A stretch of 64,000 nt of DNA, from the NCBI GenBank assembly GCA_030530095.1, contig JAUMVO010000002.1, positions 1-64,000 of the forward strand, in the 5' to 3' direction. The translations under genes were made by a program, and so were the position numbers. The notes below the pieces were generated by a model. That model was not told the DNA's origin. It did no database searches and saw only the letters and a program-made list of their open reading frames with translations. The DNA comes from Clostridiaceae bacterium (GTDB lineage: Bacteria > Bacillota > Clostridia > Oscillospirales > Acutalibacteraceae). This document shows positions 26,743-36,745 of the stretch, piece after piece. Position 1 is the first letter of the stretch. Every line of letters begins with the position of its first letter.

Positions 26743-27483
26743 ATGTCGGATTCATCCGTAAGGCTCCAGAAGTATATGGCTGAATGCGGCGTTGCGTCCC
26801 GCCGTAAGTCAGAGGAACTGATTACTCAGGGCAAGGTGCGTATCAACGGCAGAATTGCTGTCTTGGGCGATAAGGTAAATCCCTCAAAGGACAAGGTTAC
26901 TCTTAACGGAAAGCGTCTTGCTGCGGCAAAAAAGAGCGTTTATATAATGCTCAACAAACCCAGAGGTTATATTACCACCATGAATGATGAGCAGGGCAGA
27001 AAATGCGTTGCCTCACTGGTGGGTGATATTAAGGCGAGGGTTTATCCCGTAGGAAGGCTTGACCGTGAATCCGAGGGGTTGCTTATTATGACCAATGACG
27101 GTGAATTTGCAAACGCGCTTATGCACCCGTCAACACATGTTCCCAAGACTTACCGTGTAACAATCAGACCGGAAATCACCGAAAAGCAGGCTACACAATT
27201 CAGAAACGGAATTGATATCGACGGTTACGTTACAGCGCCTTGCGACTTAAAGGTTATTGAGGTCGGCGACAACAGAACTGTTGTCGAGGTTACGCTTTAC
27301 GAGGGTAAAAACCGTCAGATAAGACGTATGTTTGAAGCGCTCGGTATCGAGGTCGCAAGACTTAAACGCATCAAGGTAGGTTCTGTTAAGCTCGGTATGC
27401 TGAAGCAGGGAGCGTACAGAAATCTGACCGAGACTGAAATCTATTCGCTTATGAAGGCGGCAGGTATGGAGGAAGAAAATTGA
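26743..27483 (+). CDS. rluB: Ribosomal large-subunit pseudouridine synthase B (RluB/RsuA family)
   Basis: 246-residue pseudouridine synthase. An N-terminal S4 RNA-binding domain (RLQKYMAECGVASRR and GKVRINGRI) is followed by the catalytic domain with the active-site Asp in VGRLDRESEGLL and the closing EGKNRQIRRMFEA. It modifies 23S rRNA, probably the position equivalent to E. coli 2605. The second of two close ATGs is chosen because AAAGGAGG ends six bases before it. It sits after scpAB and ytfJ, the Firmicutes order. Confidence 0.92.
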   Translation: MSDSSVRLQKYMAECGVASRRKSEELITQGKVRINGRIAVLGDKVNPSKDKVTLNGKRLAAAKKSVYIMLNKPRGYITTMNDEQGRKCVASLVGDIKARVYPVGRLDRESEGLLIMTNDGEFANALMHPSTHVPKTYRVTIRPEITEKQATQFRNGIDIDGYVTAPCDLKVIEVGDNRTVVEVTLYEGKNRQIRRMFEALGIEVARLKRIKVGSVKLGMLKQGAYRNLTETEIYSLMKAAGMEEEN

Positions 27484-27806
27484 TTTATTTCAAACCCGAT
27501 TCAGATGAAAACACAACCTGCATCAAAGCTTTTGACGGTGAAACCGTTATAGGCAGTTGTACGATTGACGTAAACGGTTATGAATGCACTTTAAGCGAAC
27601 TTACTGTTTCACTTAATGACAATCTTCTTGTCGAAGGTCTTATAAGAAGTGCGTTGAATTATGCCGCCAACAGAGGAGCGTATATTGCAAACTGTTCTCA
27701 AAGCGAGTTTGATACCGTACTTAAACTTTTAGGCTTTGTAATAAATGACGGCGTTTATTCCGGTGAGATTCCCGAGCTGCTTAAGGGCAGCTGCTGCAAA
27801 AATTAA
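27480..27806 (+). CDS. Small protein, possibly GNAT-fold acetyltransferase-like
   Basis: 108 residues, starting with TTG at 27480 that overlaps the rluB TGA; GGAGG lies seven bases upstream, which supports this unusual start. The pattern ETVIGSCTIDVNGY, then ELTVS and LVEGLIRSALNYAANRG, is reminiscent of a GNAT core (strand, strand, then the CoA-binding loop and helix), but the R-x-x-G-x-G/A motif is not clear. It ends with a Cys-Cys pair (SCCKN). I do not recognise the family with confidence. Tight coupling to rluB suggests a conserved partner. Confidence 0.6.
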   Translation: MIYFKPDSDENTTCIKAFDGETVIGSCTIDVNGYECTLSELTVSLNDNLLVEGLIRSALNYAANRGAYIANCSQSEFDTVLKLLGFVINDGVYSGEIPELLKGSCCKN

Positions 27807-27824
27807 TAATCAGGTGTTTTGTAA

Positions 27825-28703
27825 ATGATAAAGAGTATGACCGGCTTCGGCAGAGCCGATGAAATCATTGACGGTATGAGTATTACCGTCGAAATCAAAA
27901 GTGTTAATCACAAGTATTTCGAATTCTACGCAAAGGTGCCGAGAATGTACGGCTTCCTTGAAGAAAAGCTTAAGAGCTACTGTAACTCGGTTATTTCGAG
28001 AGGTAAGGTCGAATGCTTTGTATCAATCGACCTTCTTGAAGACAGCGATGCGCAGATAATCGTAAATCACGCGCTTGCCGAGGGCTATCTCAAGGCAATA
28101 CGCGAGATATCCGAAAGGTTCTCGATTGACGGCGACATAAACGCCGCTTCAATTTCGAGGTATCCCGATGTTATCACGCTTCACAAGGATCCCGAGGACG
28201 AGGATAAGATATGGGCGGCCGTTAAGACTGTCGCCGAAAAGGCAGTTGAAAAGTTTGTTGCTATGCGTCAGACTGAGGGTGAAAAGCTGAAGTCTGACGT
28301 GCTTTCGAGAGCTGATCTTATTCTCGGCAACGTTTCCTTTATCGAGGAACGTTCACCGCAGACTGTTAAGGAATATAACGATAAGCTTATTTTAAGAATG
28401 AAGGAGCTTCTCGGTGACGCTTCCGTTGACGAGACGAGACTTCTTAATGAAGCGGCGATTTTTGCGGATAAAATCGCAGTTGCGGAGGAAACTGTCAGAC
28501 TTCGCAGCCACATAGACCAGCTTCACTCTTTCCTTGAAGCTGACGAGGCAATCGGAAGAAAGCTCGACTTCCTCGTTCAGGAAATGAACAGAGAAGCGAA
28601 TACAATCGGTTCAAAGGCTCAGGATGTCGAGATTGCAAGACATGTAATCGCCATCAAAGCCGAGGTCGAGAAGATTCGCGAGCAGATTCAGAACATTGAA
28701 TAA
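27825..28703 (+). CDS. yicC: YicC family endoribonuclease-like protein
   Basis: 292-residue YicC-family protein. The opening [12 protein letters not shown] is diagnostic, and the C-terminal DUF1732 part contains [22 protein letters not shown]. coli YicC has ribonuclease activity and promotes decay of the small RNA RyhB; the role in Firmicutes is less studied. It heads the conserved yicC-remA-gmk-rpoZ set. CAGGTG precedes the start. Confidence 0.93.
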   Translation: MIKSMTGFGRADEIIDGMSITVEIKSVNHKYFEFYAKVPRMYGFLEEKLKSYCNSVISRGKVECFVSIDLLEDSDAQIIVNHALAEGYLKAIREISERFSIDGDINAASISRYPDVITLHKDPEDEDKIWAAVKTVAEKAVEKFVAMRQTEGEKLKSDVLSRADLILGNVSFIEERSPQTVKEYNDKLILRMKELLGDASVDETRLLNEAAIFADKIAVAEETVRLRSHIDQLHSFLEADEAIGRKLDFLVQEMNREANTIGSKAQDVEIARHVIAIKAEVEKIREQIQNIE

Positions 28704-28714
28704 GGGTTGTTATT

Positions 28715-28969
28715 ATGAAACTTGTTAACATAGGCTTCGGTAATGCGGTAAATGCCGCAAGAGTGCTTTCGGTCGTCAGTCCCGATTCAGCTCCGGTTAA
28801 AAGGCTGATTTCTGACGCCAAGGACCAGAAGCTTGTCATTGACGCCACTCAGGGCAGAAAGACAAGAGCGGTTATAATTACCGATTCCAATCATGTAATA
28901 TTATCTTATTTACAGACGGAGAAAATTATTGCCCGTTTTAATGAGGATGTTTCGACGGAGGAAATCTGA
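28715..28969 (+). CDS. remA: Extracellular matrix / DNA-binding regulator RemA (DUF370)
   Basis: 84-residue DUF370 protein. The conserved [16 protein letters not shown] and [15 protein letters not shown] segments are present. In Bacillus RemA is a DNA-binding activator of biofilm matrix and osmoprotection genes and forms ring-shaped oligomers. The arrangement directly before gmk, with one base overlapping, is standard in Firmicutes. Confidence 0.92.
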   Translation: MKLVNIGFGNAVNAARVLSVVSPDSAPVKRLISDAKDQKLVIDATQGRKTRAVIITDSNHVILSYLQTEKIIARFNEDVSTEEI

Positions 28970-29538
28970 TGTGCAGAAAAGGCAGACTGGTGCTGTTTTC
29001 AGGACCCAGCGGCGTCGGTAAAGATACGCTGCTTGAAATACTTTACAAGAGAATACCCGAATTACAGCATTCGGTCTCGGTAACCACGCGCGAAATGCGC
29101 CCGAACGAAGTTGAGGGCAGGGACTACTATTTCATCTCACTTGATGAGTTTGAAAGAATGCGTGAAAACGGCGAAATACTTGAATTCAACAAGTACGGCA
29201 GCCATTATTACGCAACACCCAAAAAGCCCATAGACAACTGGCTTAAGGAAGGCAAGGACGTAGTACTCAAAATAGATGTTCACGGCACCGCCAATGTCAA
29301 GAAACTCTATAAAAAGAAATGCGTTTCTATTTTTATACTTCCGCCTTCGATTGAAGAGCTTGAAAACAGACTTCGTTTAAGAGGTACAGAAAGCGAGTCG
29401 GATTTCCGCGTACGCATGGAAACCGCCGTTAATGAAATAGAACAAAGCGAATCATACGACTATCGCGTAGTAAACGACGACCTTGAAAAGGCCGCCGACG
29501 AGGTAGTTAAGATATTAAAACACAAAAAATTAAAGTAA
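28969..29538 (+). CDS. gmk: Guanylate kinase
   Basis: 189-residue GMP kinase (ATP + GMP to ADP + GDP). The P-loop GPSGVGKDT is at residues 12-20. GMP-binding residues are visible in SVSVTTREMRPNEVEGRDYYF, which I cite only by position (about 38-58). The C-terminal lid contains RLRLRGTESESDF. GGAGG lies before the ATG. Confidence 0.96.
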   Translation: MCRKGRLVLFSGPSGVGKDTLLEILYKRIPELQHSVSVTTREMRPNEVEGRDYYFISLDEFERMRENGEILEFNKYGSHYYATPKKPIDNWLKEGKDVVLKIDVHGTANVKKLYKKKCVSIFILPPSIEELENRLRLRGTESESDFRVRMETAVNEIEQSESYDYRVVNDDLEKAADEVVKILKHKKLK

Positions 29539-29559
29539 CATACAGAGAGGTAATGAACT

Positions 29560-29772
29560 ATGAAATTCAATCCAAGTCTTCAGGGTGTTTTAACCGACCA
29601 TTTAAGCCGTTATTCACTCGTAATCGCAACCGCAAAGAGAGCCAGAGAAATCTCCGAGGCTGCTGAGGAAAACGGTGAAATCTTAACCGAAAAAACCGTC
29701 AGCCTTGCTCTTGAGGAAATCGTTGAAGGTAAGATTAAGGTTATCGAGCCCGAGGAAATCCGTAACATCTGA
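29560..29772 (+). CDS. rpoZ: RNA polymerase omega subunit
   Basis: 70-residue omega subunit, which helps assembly of the beta-prime subunit. The conserved YSLVIATAKRAREI and KTVSLALEEIVEGKI segments are visible. AGAGAGGTAATG precedes the start. coaBC, which often sits between rpoZ and priA in Firmicutes, is missing here. Confidence 0.93.
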   Translation: MKFNPSLQGVLTDHLSRYSLVIATAKRAREISEAAEENGEILTEKTVSLALEEIVEGKIKVIEPEEIRNI

Positions 29773-29806
29773 CAAATTGACTTAGTAAATCGGGGAGGTG
29801 AGTTGA

Positions 29807-32266
29807 ATGTCCGAGCTCATAGCTAAGGTTGCTGTCGAGAATACCGCATACAGCTTTGACGAGGCGTTTGACTATGCAATTCCCGATTCTTTGTCTGACG
29901 CTGTAAGAGCGGGTTCAATGGTGCTCGTTCCCTTCGGAAACGGGAACGCAAAACGTCTGGGTTTTGTTTTTGCCCTCAGAGATGCTCAGCCCGACAAAAA
30001 GCTTAAAAAGATAAGTGCGGTGCTTACATCGGCGCCGCTTCTTACTAATGAAATGCTAAGAGTTGCAGTGTATCTTAAGGAAAACACCTTCTGTACGCTG
30101 TATGAAGCGGCTAAGGCTACGCTGCCGTCGGGTGTCGGTATAAAGGTTGTTAATTCATACGTTGTCAATCCCGATATTGATGAAAGCAATCTTGAATTGC
30201 TTTCTGCAGACGAGCGGTCAATCTATAACTATCTTCTTGAAAAAAGCTCTTATGTTCCGGAGGAAAAGATACTTAAGGAGCTGGGCTTAGATAAAGAATC
30301 CGATATAGTCAGACGCGTCTGCAAAAAAGGATTTCTTGTAAACAGTATTGATTCCTCAGATAAAATAAAGGATTCAACGGTCAAGATGGCGAGGCTTTCG
30401 CGCATATTTGTTGAGAGCGACGAAGAAATTAAGCTTTCACAGAAGCAAAAGTCAATTGTTTCACTTCTTGAGGATATCGGTTCTGCAAGCATCAAGGAAA
30501 TCTGCTATTTTACCGGTGTCACGTCTTCCGTGATTTCAACGCTCGACAAAAAGGGTGTAATCGAAATCTTTGAAAACAAGGTTTTCAGATCGCCAAAAGC
30601 TTCATCAGGCAAAACAAATACTGATGATATCGTACTTACCGACGAACAGAACGAAGCTTATAAAACGCTTATTTCAAAGTACCGTTGTGATACTCCCGAA
30701 ACAGCGTTGCTGTTCGGCGTAACAGGTTCCGGTAAAACACAGATTTTCCTTAAACTCATTGACGACGTAATTAAAGACGGCAAATCGGCAATTGTGATGG
30801 TTCCCGAAATCTCGCTTACGCCGCAGATGCTCGATATTTTTTACTCACGCTACGGCGATAAGGTTGCCGTTTTCCACAGCGGTCTTTCAATGGGCGAAAG
30901 GAAGGACGAATGGCAGAGGGTAAAGGACGGAAAGGCAAATATAATTCTCGGTACCCGCTCTGCGGTTTTTGCTCCTACAGAGAATCTTGGACTTATCGTT
31001 ATTGACGAGGAACAGGAACAGACCTATAAATCCGAAATGACACCGCGGTATAATGCAAAGAACGTTGCACAGCTTCGTTCAAAGCTTAATAATTGCCTGC
31101 TTCTGCTCGCTTCGGCTACACCGTCGGTAACGTCATACGCAAATGCAAAAAGCGGTAAATACACGCTTTGCACGCTTAATAACCGCTACGGTAACGCCGT
31201 TTTACCCGACGTTATTACAAGCGATATGAAATACGGTGCCGATCCTGCCGTGAGAAACAATATCTCTGCCGTGTTGCAGGATGCCGTAAATGAGAACTTA
31301 GACAATAAGAAACAGACGATTTTACTGCTTAACAGACGCGGATACAACACCTTTGCGTCCTGCTCGGAGTGCGGACACGTCAAGGTTTGTCCGAACTGCA
31401 GTATTTCGCTTACATATCATTCAAGGAATAAACGCCTTATGTGTCATTACTGCGGCTATTCCGAACCGTTTAACGACGAATGTACTGAATGCGGTAAGAA
31501 GTCTGTTGTTTTCTCTGGTACGGGTACGCAGAAGCTTGAAGATGAGCTTGCACAAAAGTTTCCGACAGCGAGAATACTGAGACTCGATACCGATACTACG
31601 GGCTCAAGATACTATTTTGAAGACTCGCTTAAGAAGTTCGCGGACGGCGAATACGATATTTTGCTCGGAACACAGATGGTTGCGAAGGGACTTGATTTTC
31701 CCAACGTTACGCTTGTCGGTGTAATCTCTATAGACCAGCAGCTGTTCAACGATGACTACAAGAGCGCCGAACGCGCATTTGACCTGCTTACTCAGGTAGT
31801 CGGACGGTCGGGCAGGGGAAATGAAAAGGGCAAGGCAATTATTCAGACCGCTTTTCCCGAAAACGAAATTATAAAGCTTGCGGCAAAGCAGGATTACGAG
31901 GCATTTTATAAGCTTGAAATCAGTGTACGCCGTGCGCTTATTTACCCGCCTTACTGCGATTTCTGCTCGATAGGTTTTGTCGGTGCTGACGAGCTTATGA
32001 CAAAGTCGGCTTCAAAGGCCTTCTTTGATATGACCAAAAAGCTTCATAAGTCCGAGTATTCCGACCTTGATCTTATAATTCTCAGTCCGCTTGCACCGAG
32101 AGTTTCAAAAATAGCGGGCAAGTACAGATACAGAGTAATAATCAAGTGTAAAAATACAAAAAGACTGCGCGAGTTTATTTCGCGTCTCTTAAAAGAATTT
32201 GCTAACGATAAGAATTACAAAAAGATTACTGCTTTCGCGGATATAAATCCCGAGAGTATGTTTTAA
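29807..32266 (+). CDS. priA: Primosomal protein N' (replication restart helicase PriA)
   Basis: 819-residue 3'-5' DNA helicase that reloads the replisome at stalled forks. An N-terminal DNA-binding domain is followed by a helicase core with Walker A GVTGSGKTQ near residue 304. Walker B reads DEEQ at about 400-403 where the textbook motif is DEEH/DEAH. Eight zinc-binding cysteines lie around 520-570 (CSECGHVKVCPNC, CHYCG, CTECG), and GRSGRG marks motif VI. GGGAGGTG precedes the ATG. The His-to-Gln change in motif II may simply be lineage-typical. Confidence 0.95.
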   Translation: MSELIAKVAVENTAYSFDEAFDYAIPDSLSDAVRAGSMVLVPFGNGNAKRLGFVFALRDAQPDKKLKKISAVLTSAPLLTNEMLRVAVYLKENTFCTLYEAAKATLPSGVGIKVVNSYVVNPDIDESNLELLSADERSIYNYLLEKSSYVPEEKILKELGLDKESDIVRRVCKKGFLVNSIDSSDKIKDSTVKMARLSRIFVESDEEIKLSQKQKSIVSLLEDIGSASIKEICYFTGVTSSVISTLDKKGVIEIFENKVFRSPKASSGKTNTDDIVLTDEQNEAYKTLISKYRCDTPETALLFGVTGSGKTQIFLKLIDDVIKDGKSAIVMVPEISLTPQMLDIFYSRYGDKVAVFHSGLSMGERKDEWQRVKDGKANIILGTRSAVFAPTENLGLIVIDEEQEQTYKSEMTPRYNAKNVAQLRSKLNNCLLLLASATPSVTSYANAKSGKYTLCTLNNRYGNAVLPDVITSDMKYGADPAVRNNISAVLQDAVNENLDNKKQTILLLNRRGYNTFASCSECGHVKVCPNCSISLTYHSRNKRLMCHYCGYSEPFNDECTECGKKSVVFSGTGTQKLEDELAQKFPTARILRLDTDTTGSRYYFEDSLKKFADGEYDILLGTQMVAKGLDFPNVTLVGVISIDQQLFNDDYKSAERAFDLLTQVVGRSGRGNEKGKAIIQTAFPENEIIKLAAKQDYEAFYKLEISVRRALIYPPYCDFCSIGFVGADELMTKSASKAFFDMTKKLHKSEYSDLDLIILSPLAPRVSKIAGKYRYRVIIKCKNTKRLREFISRLLKEFANDKNYKKITAFADINPESMF

Positions 32267-32276
32267 GGTGATAAAT

Positions 32277-32759
32277 ATGGGAATAAGAAACATAAGGGTT
32301 AACGACGACCCGATACTAAAAAAGACGAGCAGACCCGTCGAGGTGTTTGACGACCGACTGTTTACGCTTCTTGACGATATGCACGACACGCTGATAAAGG
32401 CGGACGGCTGCGGACTTGCCGCAGTTCAGGTCGGCGTACTCAAGAGAGTTGTAATAGTTGACGTCGGCGACGGTCTTATCGAGCTTATCAATCCCGAGAT
32501 TATCGAAACCTCGGGTGAACAGTACGAGGTTGAGGGCTGTCTTTCGCTGCCCGGTAAAAGCGGAATTACCAAGAGACCTATGACCGTTAAGGTCAAGGCT
32601 CAGGACAGAACCGGAAAGTGGTGTCAGTATAAAGGCGAGGGACTTAAAGCAAGGGCCTTCTGCCACGAGCTTGACCATCTTGACGGCCACCTTTATACCG
32701 AGAGATTAGCTCCTGAAGAGGTTATCAAGCGTATTCAGGAAGAAACCGAAACGGAATGA
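32277..32759 (+). CDS. def: Peptide deformylase
   Basis: 160-residue metalloenzyme removing the formyl group from nascent proteins. All three signature motifs are present: GCGLAAVQVG, EGCLSLPG with the metal-binding Cys, and HELDHLDG with both His ligands. The ATG at 32277 is supported by AAGGTG six bases upstream; a GTG at 32268 overlaps that ribosome binding site and is rejected. It is paired with fmt four bases downstream, as usual. Confidence 0.96.
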   Translation: MGIRNIRVNDDPILKKTSRPVEVFDDRLFTLLDDMHDTLIKADGCGLAAVQVGVLKRVVIVDVGDGLIELINPEIIETSGEQYEVEGCLSLPGKSGITKRPMTVKVKAQDRTGKWCQYKGEGLKARAFCHELDHLDGHLYTERLAPEEVIKRIQEETETE

Positions 32760-32763
32760 TAAT

Positions 32764-33702
32764 ATGAGAATTGTTTTTATGGGCACGCCCGAGTTTTCCG
32801 TACCGTGCCTTGAACGTCTTATCAGCGACGGAGAGCAGGTTGTAGGCGTTTTCACACAACCCGACAAGCCGAAGGGCAGGGGCTATGAAATGAGCTTCTC
32901 GCCCGTCAAGGAATGTGCGCTGAAATACGGTATTCCCGTTTTTCAACCTAAGAGCATGAGAGACGGTGAAGCACTGAAGATACTTGAAGATCTTAAGCCC
33001 GACCTTAATATAGTTGTCGCATTCGGAAAGATACTTCCGGCTGAAATACTGTATTTCCCGACTTATAATTCGATAAATATTCACGCTTCTCTGTTACCGA
33101 CTTACAGAGGCTCAGCGCCTATTCAATGGGTAATTCTCAACGGAGAAGAAAAAAGCGGCGTTACGTCTATGCTGATGGACGAAGGCATTGACACGGGAGA
33201 TATGCTTATAAAGCGTGAAGTTGATATAGGTCCTGATATGACCGCAGGTGAGCTTCACGACAGACTTTCAGTAATGGGCGCAGATGTTCTTTCTGACACT
33301 GTAAAAGCTCTTGAATCGGGCGAATTAAAGCCTATAAAGCAGGATGATTCACTGTCGAATTATGCACCGATGCTCTCAAAAGAGCTATGTCCGATAGATT
33401 TTACCAAATCGGCTAAGGAAGTCCACAATCAGATAAGAGGTCTTTCGCCCTGGCCGGTTGCCACAGCAGTAATTGACGGTAAGGTATATAAAATACATCA
33501 GTCAAAGCTTTCGGGTTTTAAGTGCTCTGACGGTAAAGCAGGGCAGGTTGTTGCCAACTACGGCGTTCTTACTGTTGCCTGCGGTGACGGCAAATGTATT
33601 GATATACTTTCAATTCAGGCTCAGGGCAAAAAGAAAATGCCCGTAAAGGACTTTTTATTAGGACACAAAATAGATGTAGGTACAGTTCTGGAGAAAGGAT
33701 GA
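32764..33702 (+). CDS. fmt: Methionyl-tRNA formyltransferase
   Basis: 312-residue enzyme formylating initiator Met-tRNA with 10-formyl-THF. Signature segments are MGTPEFSVPCLERL at the N-terminus, INIHASLLPTYRGSAPIQW with catalytic Asn and His, and a C-terminal OB-like domain with LSPWPVA. The gene works with the preceding def and lies in the priA-def-fmt-rsmB order. Confidence 0.96.
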   Translation: MRIVFMGTPEFSVPCLERLISDGEQVVGVFTQPDKPKGRGYEMSFSPVKECALKYGIPVFQPKSMRDGEALKILEDLKPDLNIVVAFGKILPAEILYFPTYNSINIHASLLPTYRGSAPIQWVILNGEEKSGVTSMLMDEGIDTGDMLIKREVDIGPDMTAGELHDRLSVMGADVLSDTVKALESGELKPIKQDDSLSNYAPMLSKELCPIDFTKSAKEVHNQIRGLSPWPVATAVIDGKVYKIHQSKLSGFKCSDGKAGQVVANYGVLTVACGDGKCIDILSIQAQGKKKMPVKDFLLGHKIDVGTVLEKG

Positions 33703-33706
33703 GATT

Positions 33707-34414
33707 ATGGGTGATTTGTTATCAAATGTAAGCATAGATTACATTTCATATTTTGTATTGATAGTTCCTGTTATTATACTGTCAATGATTGCGAGTGCAA
33801 GAGTAAAGTCAGCATACAAACGCTACGCTCAGGTCGGCAACAAACGCGGACTTACGGGCGCTCAGGCGGCTCAGGCAGTTCTTGATTTCTACGGTATCAG
33901 AGACGTTATGATTCAGCGTATTGACGGCGAGTTAACCGATAATTTTAATCCTAAAACGAAGATTATCAGTCTTTCAAACGGCGTTTACGGCAGCTGTTCC
34001 ATAGCCGCTGTAGGCATAGCCTGTCATGAGGCCGGACACGCCGCTCAGCATGCACTCGGCTATTCTCCGATTAAGGTCAGAAATGCGTTATTACTGCCTG
34101 CAAATATAGGCTCAAAGCTTGCCATTCCGTTGGCTATAATCGGCCTGATACTCGGATTTCTCGGCTTAGTTTACTTTGGTATATTTCTTTACTGCTTCAT
34201 TATGCTATTCCAGCTTGTTACTCTTCCGGTTGAATTTGACGCCAGCAAGAGAGCAATTAAGGTTATAGAGCAGCAGGGTATGCTTGCAGATGACGAAATA
34301 GGCGGAGCAAAAAAGGTGCTTAAGGCTGCTGCTATGACCTATGTTGCAGCGTTTGCTGCTTCAGCCGCCACACTCCTTCGTTTCCTGCTTATGGCAAGGG
34401 GCAGAAGAAGATAG
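33707..34414 (+). CDS. Membrane zinc metallopeptidase (YugP family)
   Basis: 235-residue membrane protein of the YugP / COG2738 neutral zinc metallopeptidase family. The zinc motif ACHEAGHAAQHALGY is clear, and VEFDASKRA probably holds the third ligand. One N-terminal and at least two central transmembrane helices are present. The physiological substrate is unknown. Its place between fmt and rsmB is common in clostridia. It ends with TAG. Confidence 0.87.
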   Translation: MGDLLSNVSIDYISYFVLIVPVIILSMIASARVKSAYKRYAQVGNKRGLTGAQAAQAVLDFYGIRDVMIQRIDGELTDNFNPKTKIISLSNGVYGSCSIAAVGIACHEAGHAAQHALGYSPIKVRNALLLPANIGSKLAIPLAIIGLILGFLGLVYFGIFLYCFIMLFQLVTLPVEFDASKRAIKVIEQQGMLADDEIGGAKKVLKAAAMTYVAAFAASAATLLRFLLMARGRRR

Positions 34415-34416
34415 TT

Positions 34417-35703
34417 ATGGACGACCGTTACCTTGCTTACAAAACTCTTTTCCGTATAGAAAAGGACAAAGCGTATTCAAATCTGACTCTCGACAGTATG
34501 CTTGAGTCGGAGGGTGACGGTATTTATTCAAAAAGATTTGTTTCCGCGCTTGTTTACGGTGTACTTGAGAGAATGATAACTATAGATTATATTCTCTCGT
34601 CTTATCTTAAACAGCCTCTTAAAAAGCTTCGTCCCGATGTTCTTACAGTGCTTCGGATGGGCGTTTGTCAGCTAAAGTTTATGGATTCTGTTCCTGACAG
34701 TGCAGCGGTTAACGAGAGCGTCAAGCTTGTAAAAAAGGTCGGCTGTCAGTATGCTTCGGGACTTGTCAACTCAGTATTGAGAAAAATTTCGGCAAGCGAT
34801 ACGGATTATCCCGAAACCGACGACGTTACCTATAATCTGAGCATACGTTATTCCTGCCCGCAGGCTCTTGTAAAACAGTTCTGCGACGATTACGGAGTTG
34901 AGAACGCCGAAGGCATACTGAAATGCTCACTCGGCAGTTCTCCGATTACCGCAAGAGTTAATACATTACTTACAGACACTGATTCAATTATTGAAGCGTT
35001 GAAAACTTCAGGCGTTGAGGCACAAAGATCCGAACAGTTTAAGAATTATATTATTCTTAAGAATGTCGGCAGTATTCAGGAAAACGAAGCATACAAAAAC
35101 GGACTGTTTCATATTCAGGATATTTCCTCGGGAATGTGTGCAAATGCAGTTAATGCCAAAGAAGGGTTGACTGTTATCGACGTTTGCAGCGCTCCCGGCG
35201 GTAAAACGTTCTCAATAGCAGAGAATATGAACAATAAAGGAAAAATCTACGCCTTTGATTTATACGAAAACAGGGTAGGGCTGATTAAAGACGGAGCAAA
35301 GCGTCTTAAAATAGATATAATTGAAGCAAAAGCGCACAATGCAGCTGAGTTTATACCCGAGCTTGAAGGCGTTGCCGACCGAGTGCTTTGCGACGTTCCG
35401 TGCTCTTGTCTGGGTACGCTTTCGCGCAAGCCTGAAATCAAGTACAAGGACTTTGGCTTCATTGACAAATTATGTGAATTACAGTATAATATTTTATCGA
35501 ATTCGGCGCGATATCTTAAGGCTGACGGGTTGCTTGTCTATTCAACCTGCTCGCTTTCAAAACGCGAAAACGAAGGTGTTTGCGACCGATTCTTAAACGA
35601 CAACCCCGACTTTGAAAAAGCAGCGGATTACAGAACGTTTTTACCGCATATTGATAATACTGACGGCTTCTTTATCGCAGTATTGAGGAGAAGAAATGAC
35701 TAA
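34417..35703 (+). CDS. rsmB: 16S rRNA (cytosine-967-C5)-methyltransferase RsmB
   Basis: 428-residue enzyme with an N-terminal NusB-like RNA-binding domain (about 1-130, including LKKLRPDVLTVLRMGVCQL) and a Rossmann methyltransferase domain. SAM motif I reads VIDVCSAPGGKTFSIA. The two cysteines are in DVPCSCLGTL and YSTCSLSKRENE; the latter group holds the catalytic nucleophile. It overlaps rlmN by eight bases. Confidence 0.94.
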   Translation: MDDRYLAYKTLFRIEKDKAYSNLTLDSMLESEGDGIYSKRFVSALVYGVLERMITIDYILSSYLKQPLKKLRPDVLTVLRMGVCQLKFMDSVPDSAAVNESVKLVKKVGCQYASGLVNSVLRKISASDTDYPETDDVTYNLSIRYSCPQALVKQFCDDYGVENAEGILKCSLGSSPITARVNTLLTDTDSIIEALKTSGVEAQRSEQFKNYIILKNVGSIQENEAYKNGLFHIQDISSGMCANAVNAKEGLTVIDVCSAPGGKTFSIAENMNNKGKIYAFDLYENRVGLIKDGAKRLKIDIIEAKAHNAAEFIPELEGVADRVLCDVPCSCLGTLSRKPEIKYKDFGFIDKLCELQYNILSNSARYLKADGLLVYSTCSLSKRENEGVCDRFLNDNPDFEKAADYRTFLPHIDNTDGFFIAVLRRRND

Positions 35704-36730
35704 GACCGACATACGCTCAATGAATTTTGAAGAGCTTTCTTCTTCGCTTGATGAGCTCGGACTTCCGAAGTTTCGCACAGGACAGATATACTCCTGGCTG
35801 TACGAAAAGGGCGTTTCGTCGTTTGACGAAATGACAAATCTTTCAAAAGAGCTTCGCCAAAAGCTTAAAGAAAGATATGAAATTAAAAACTGCCGTATAG
35901 AAACCAAACTTGTTTCCGAAATCGACGGAACCGTCAAATATCTTTACGAGCTAGGTGAAGGTGAATTTGTCGAGTGCGTTGTAATGAAATACAAATACGG
36001 TTATTCCGTTTGTATTTCAACTCAGCTCGGATGTAAAATGGGCTGTAAGTTCTGCGCTTCGGCAATCGGCGGTTTTGAAAGGCATCTTACCCCGAGCGAA
36101 ATGCTCTCAGAGATTTATACAGCGCAGAACGATCTGAATATAAGAATATCGCATATAGTTTTAATGGGCACGGGCGAGCCTCTTGATAACTTCGATAACG
36201 TAATGCGTTTTCTGGAGCTTGTTACCGACGAAAAGGGCCTTAATATAAGTATGAGGCATATCTCGCTTTCAACCTGCGGAATTGTACCGAGGATTTACGA
36301 ACTTGCCGACAAAAAGCTCGGGTTAACTCTTTCCGTTTCTCTTCATGCACCCAATGACGAGTTAAGAAGCAAAACAATGCCCGTTAACGATAAATACGGT
36401 ATTGACGAATTAATGAAGGCGTGTAAATACTACGCCGATACAACTTCAAGACGAATATCGTTTGAATACGCGATGATTAAGGGTGTCAACGACACGCCGC
36501 AGTGCGCTAAAGAACTCGGCACAATGCTTAAAGGCACCTTATCACATATAAATCTGATTCCCGTTAATTCCGTTAAGGAAAGGGATTTCGTAAAGAGCGA
36601 CGATACAAGTATCAAAAGATTTGTTTCGCTGCTTGAAGGCTACGGACTGACCGTTACCGTAAGACGTACCCTCGGAAGCGATATCAATGCTTCCTGCGGT
36701 CAGCTCAGAGCAAAAAGGAAAAACTCATAA
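35696..36730 (+). CDS. rlmN: Dual-specificity 23S rRNA/tRNA adenine-C2 methyltransferase RlmN
   Basis: 344-residue radical SAM methyltransferase acting on A2503 of 23S rRNA and A37 of some tRNAs. The 4Fe-4S motif CKMGCKFC (C-x3-C-x2-C) is intact, and the methyl-carrying C-terminal Cys is in DINASCGQLR. A central LMGTGEPLDNFDNV is also typical. The start lies inside rsmB, indicating coupled translation. Confidence 0.95.
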   Translation: MTKTDIRSMNFEELSSSLDELGLPKFRTGQIYSWLYEKGVSSFDEMTNLSKELRQKLKERYEIKNCRIETKLVSEIDGTVKYLYELGEGEFVECVVMKYKYGYSVCISTQLGCKMGCKFCASAIGGFERHLTPSEMLSEIYTAQNDLNIRISHIVLMGTGEPLDNFDNVMRFLELVTDEKGLNISMRHISLSTCGIVPRIYELADKKLGLTLSVSLHAPNDELRSKTMPVNDKYGIDELMKACKYYADTTSRRISFEYAMIKGVNDTPQCAKELGTMLKGTLSHINLIPVNSVKERDFVKSDDTSIKRFVSLLEGYGLTVTVRRTLGSDINASCGQLRAKRKNS

Positions 36731-36745
36731 GGAGGTTATGCTTAA

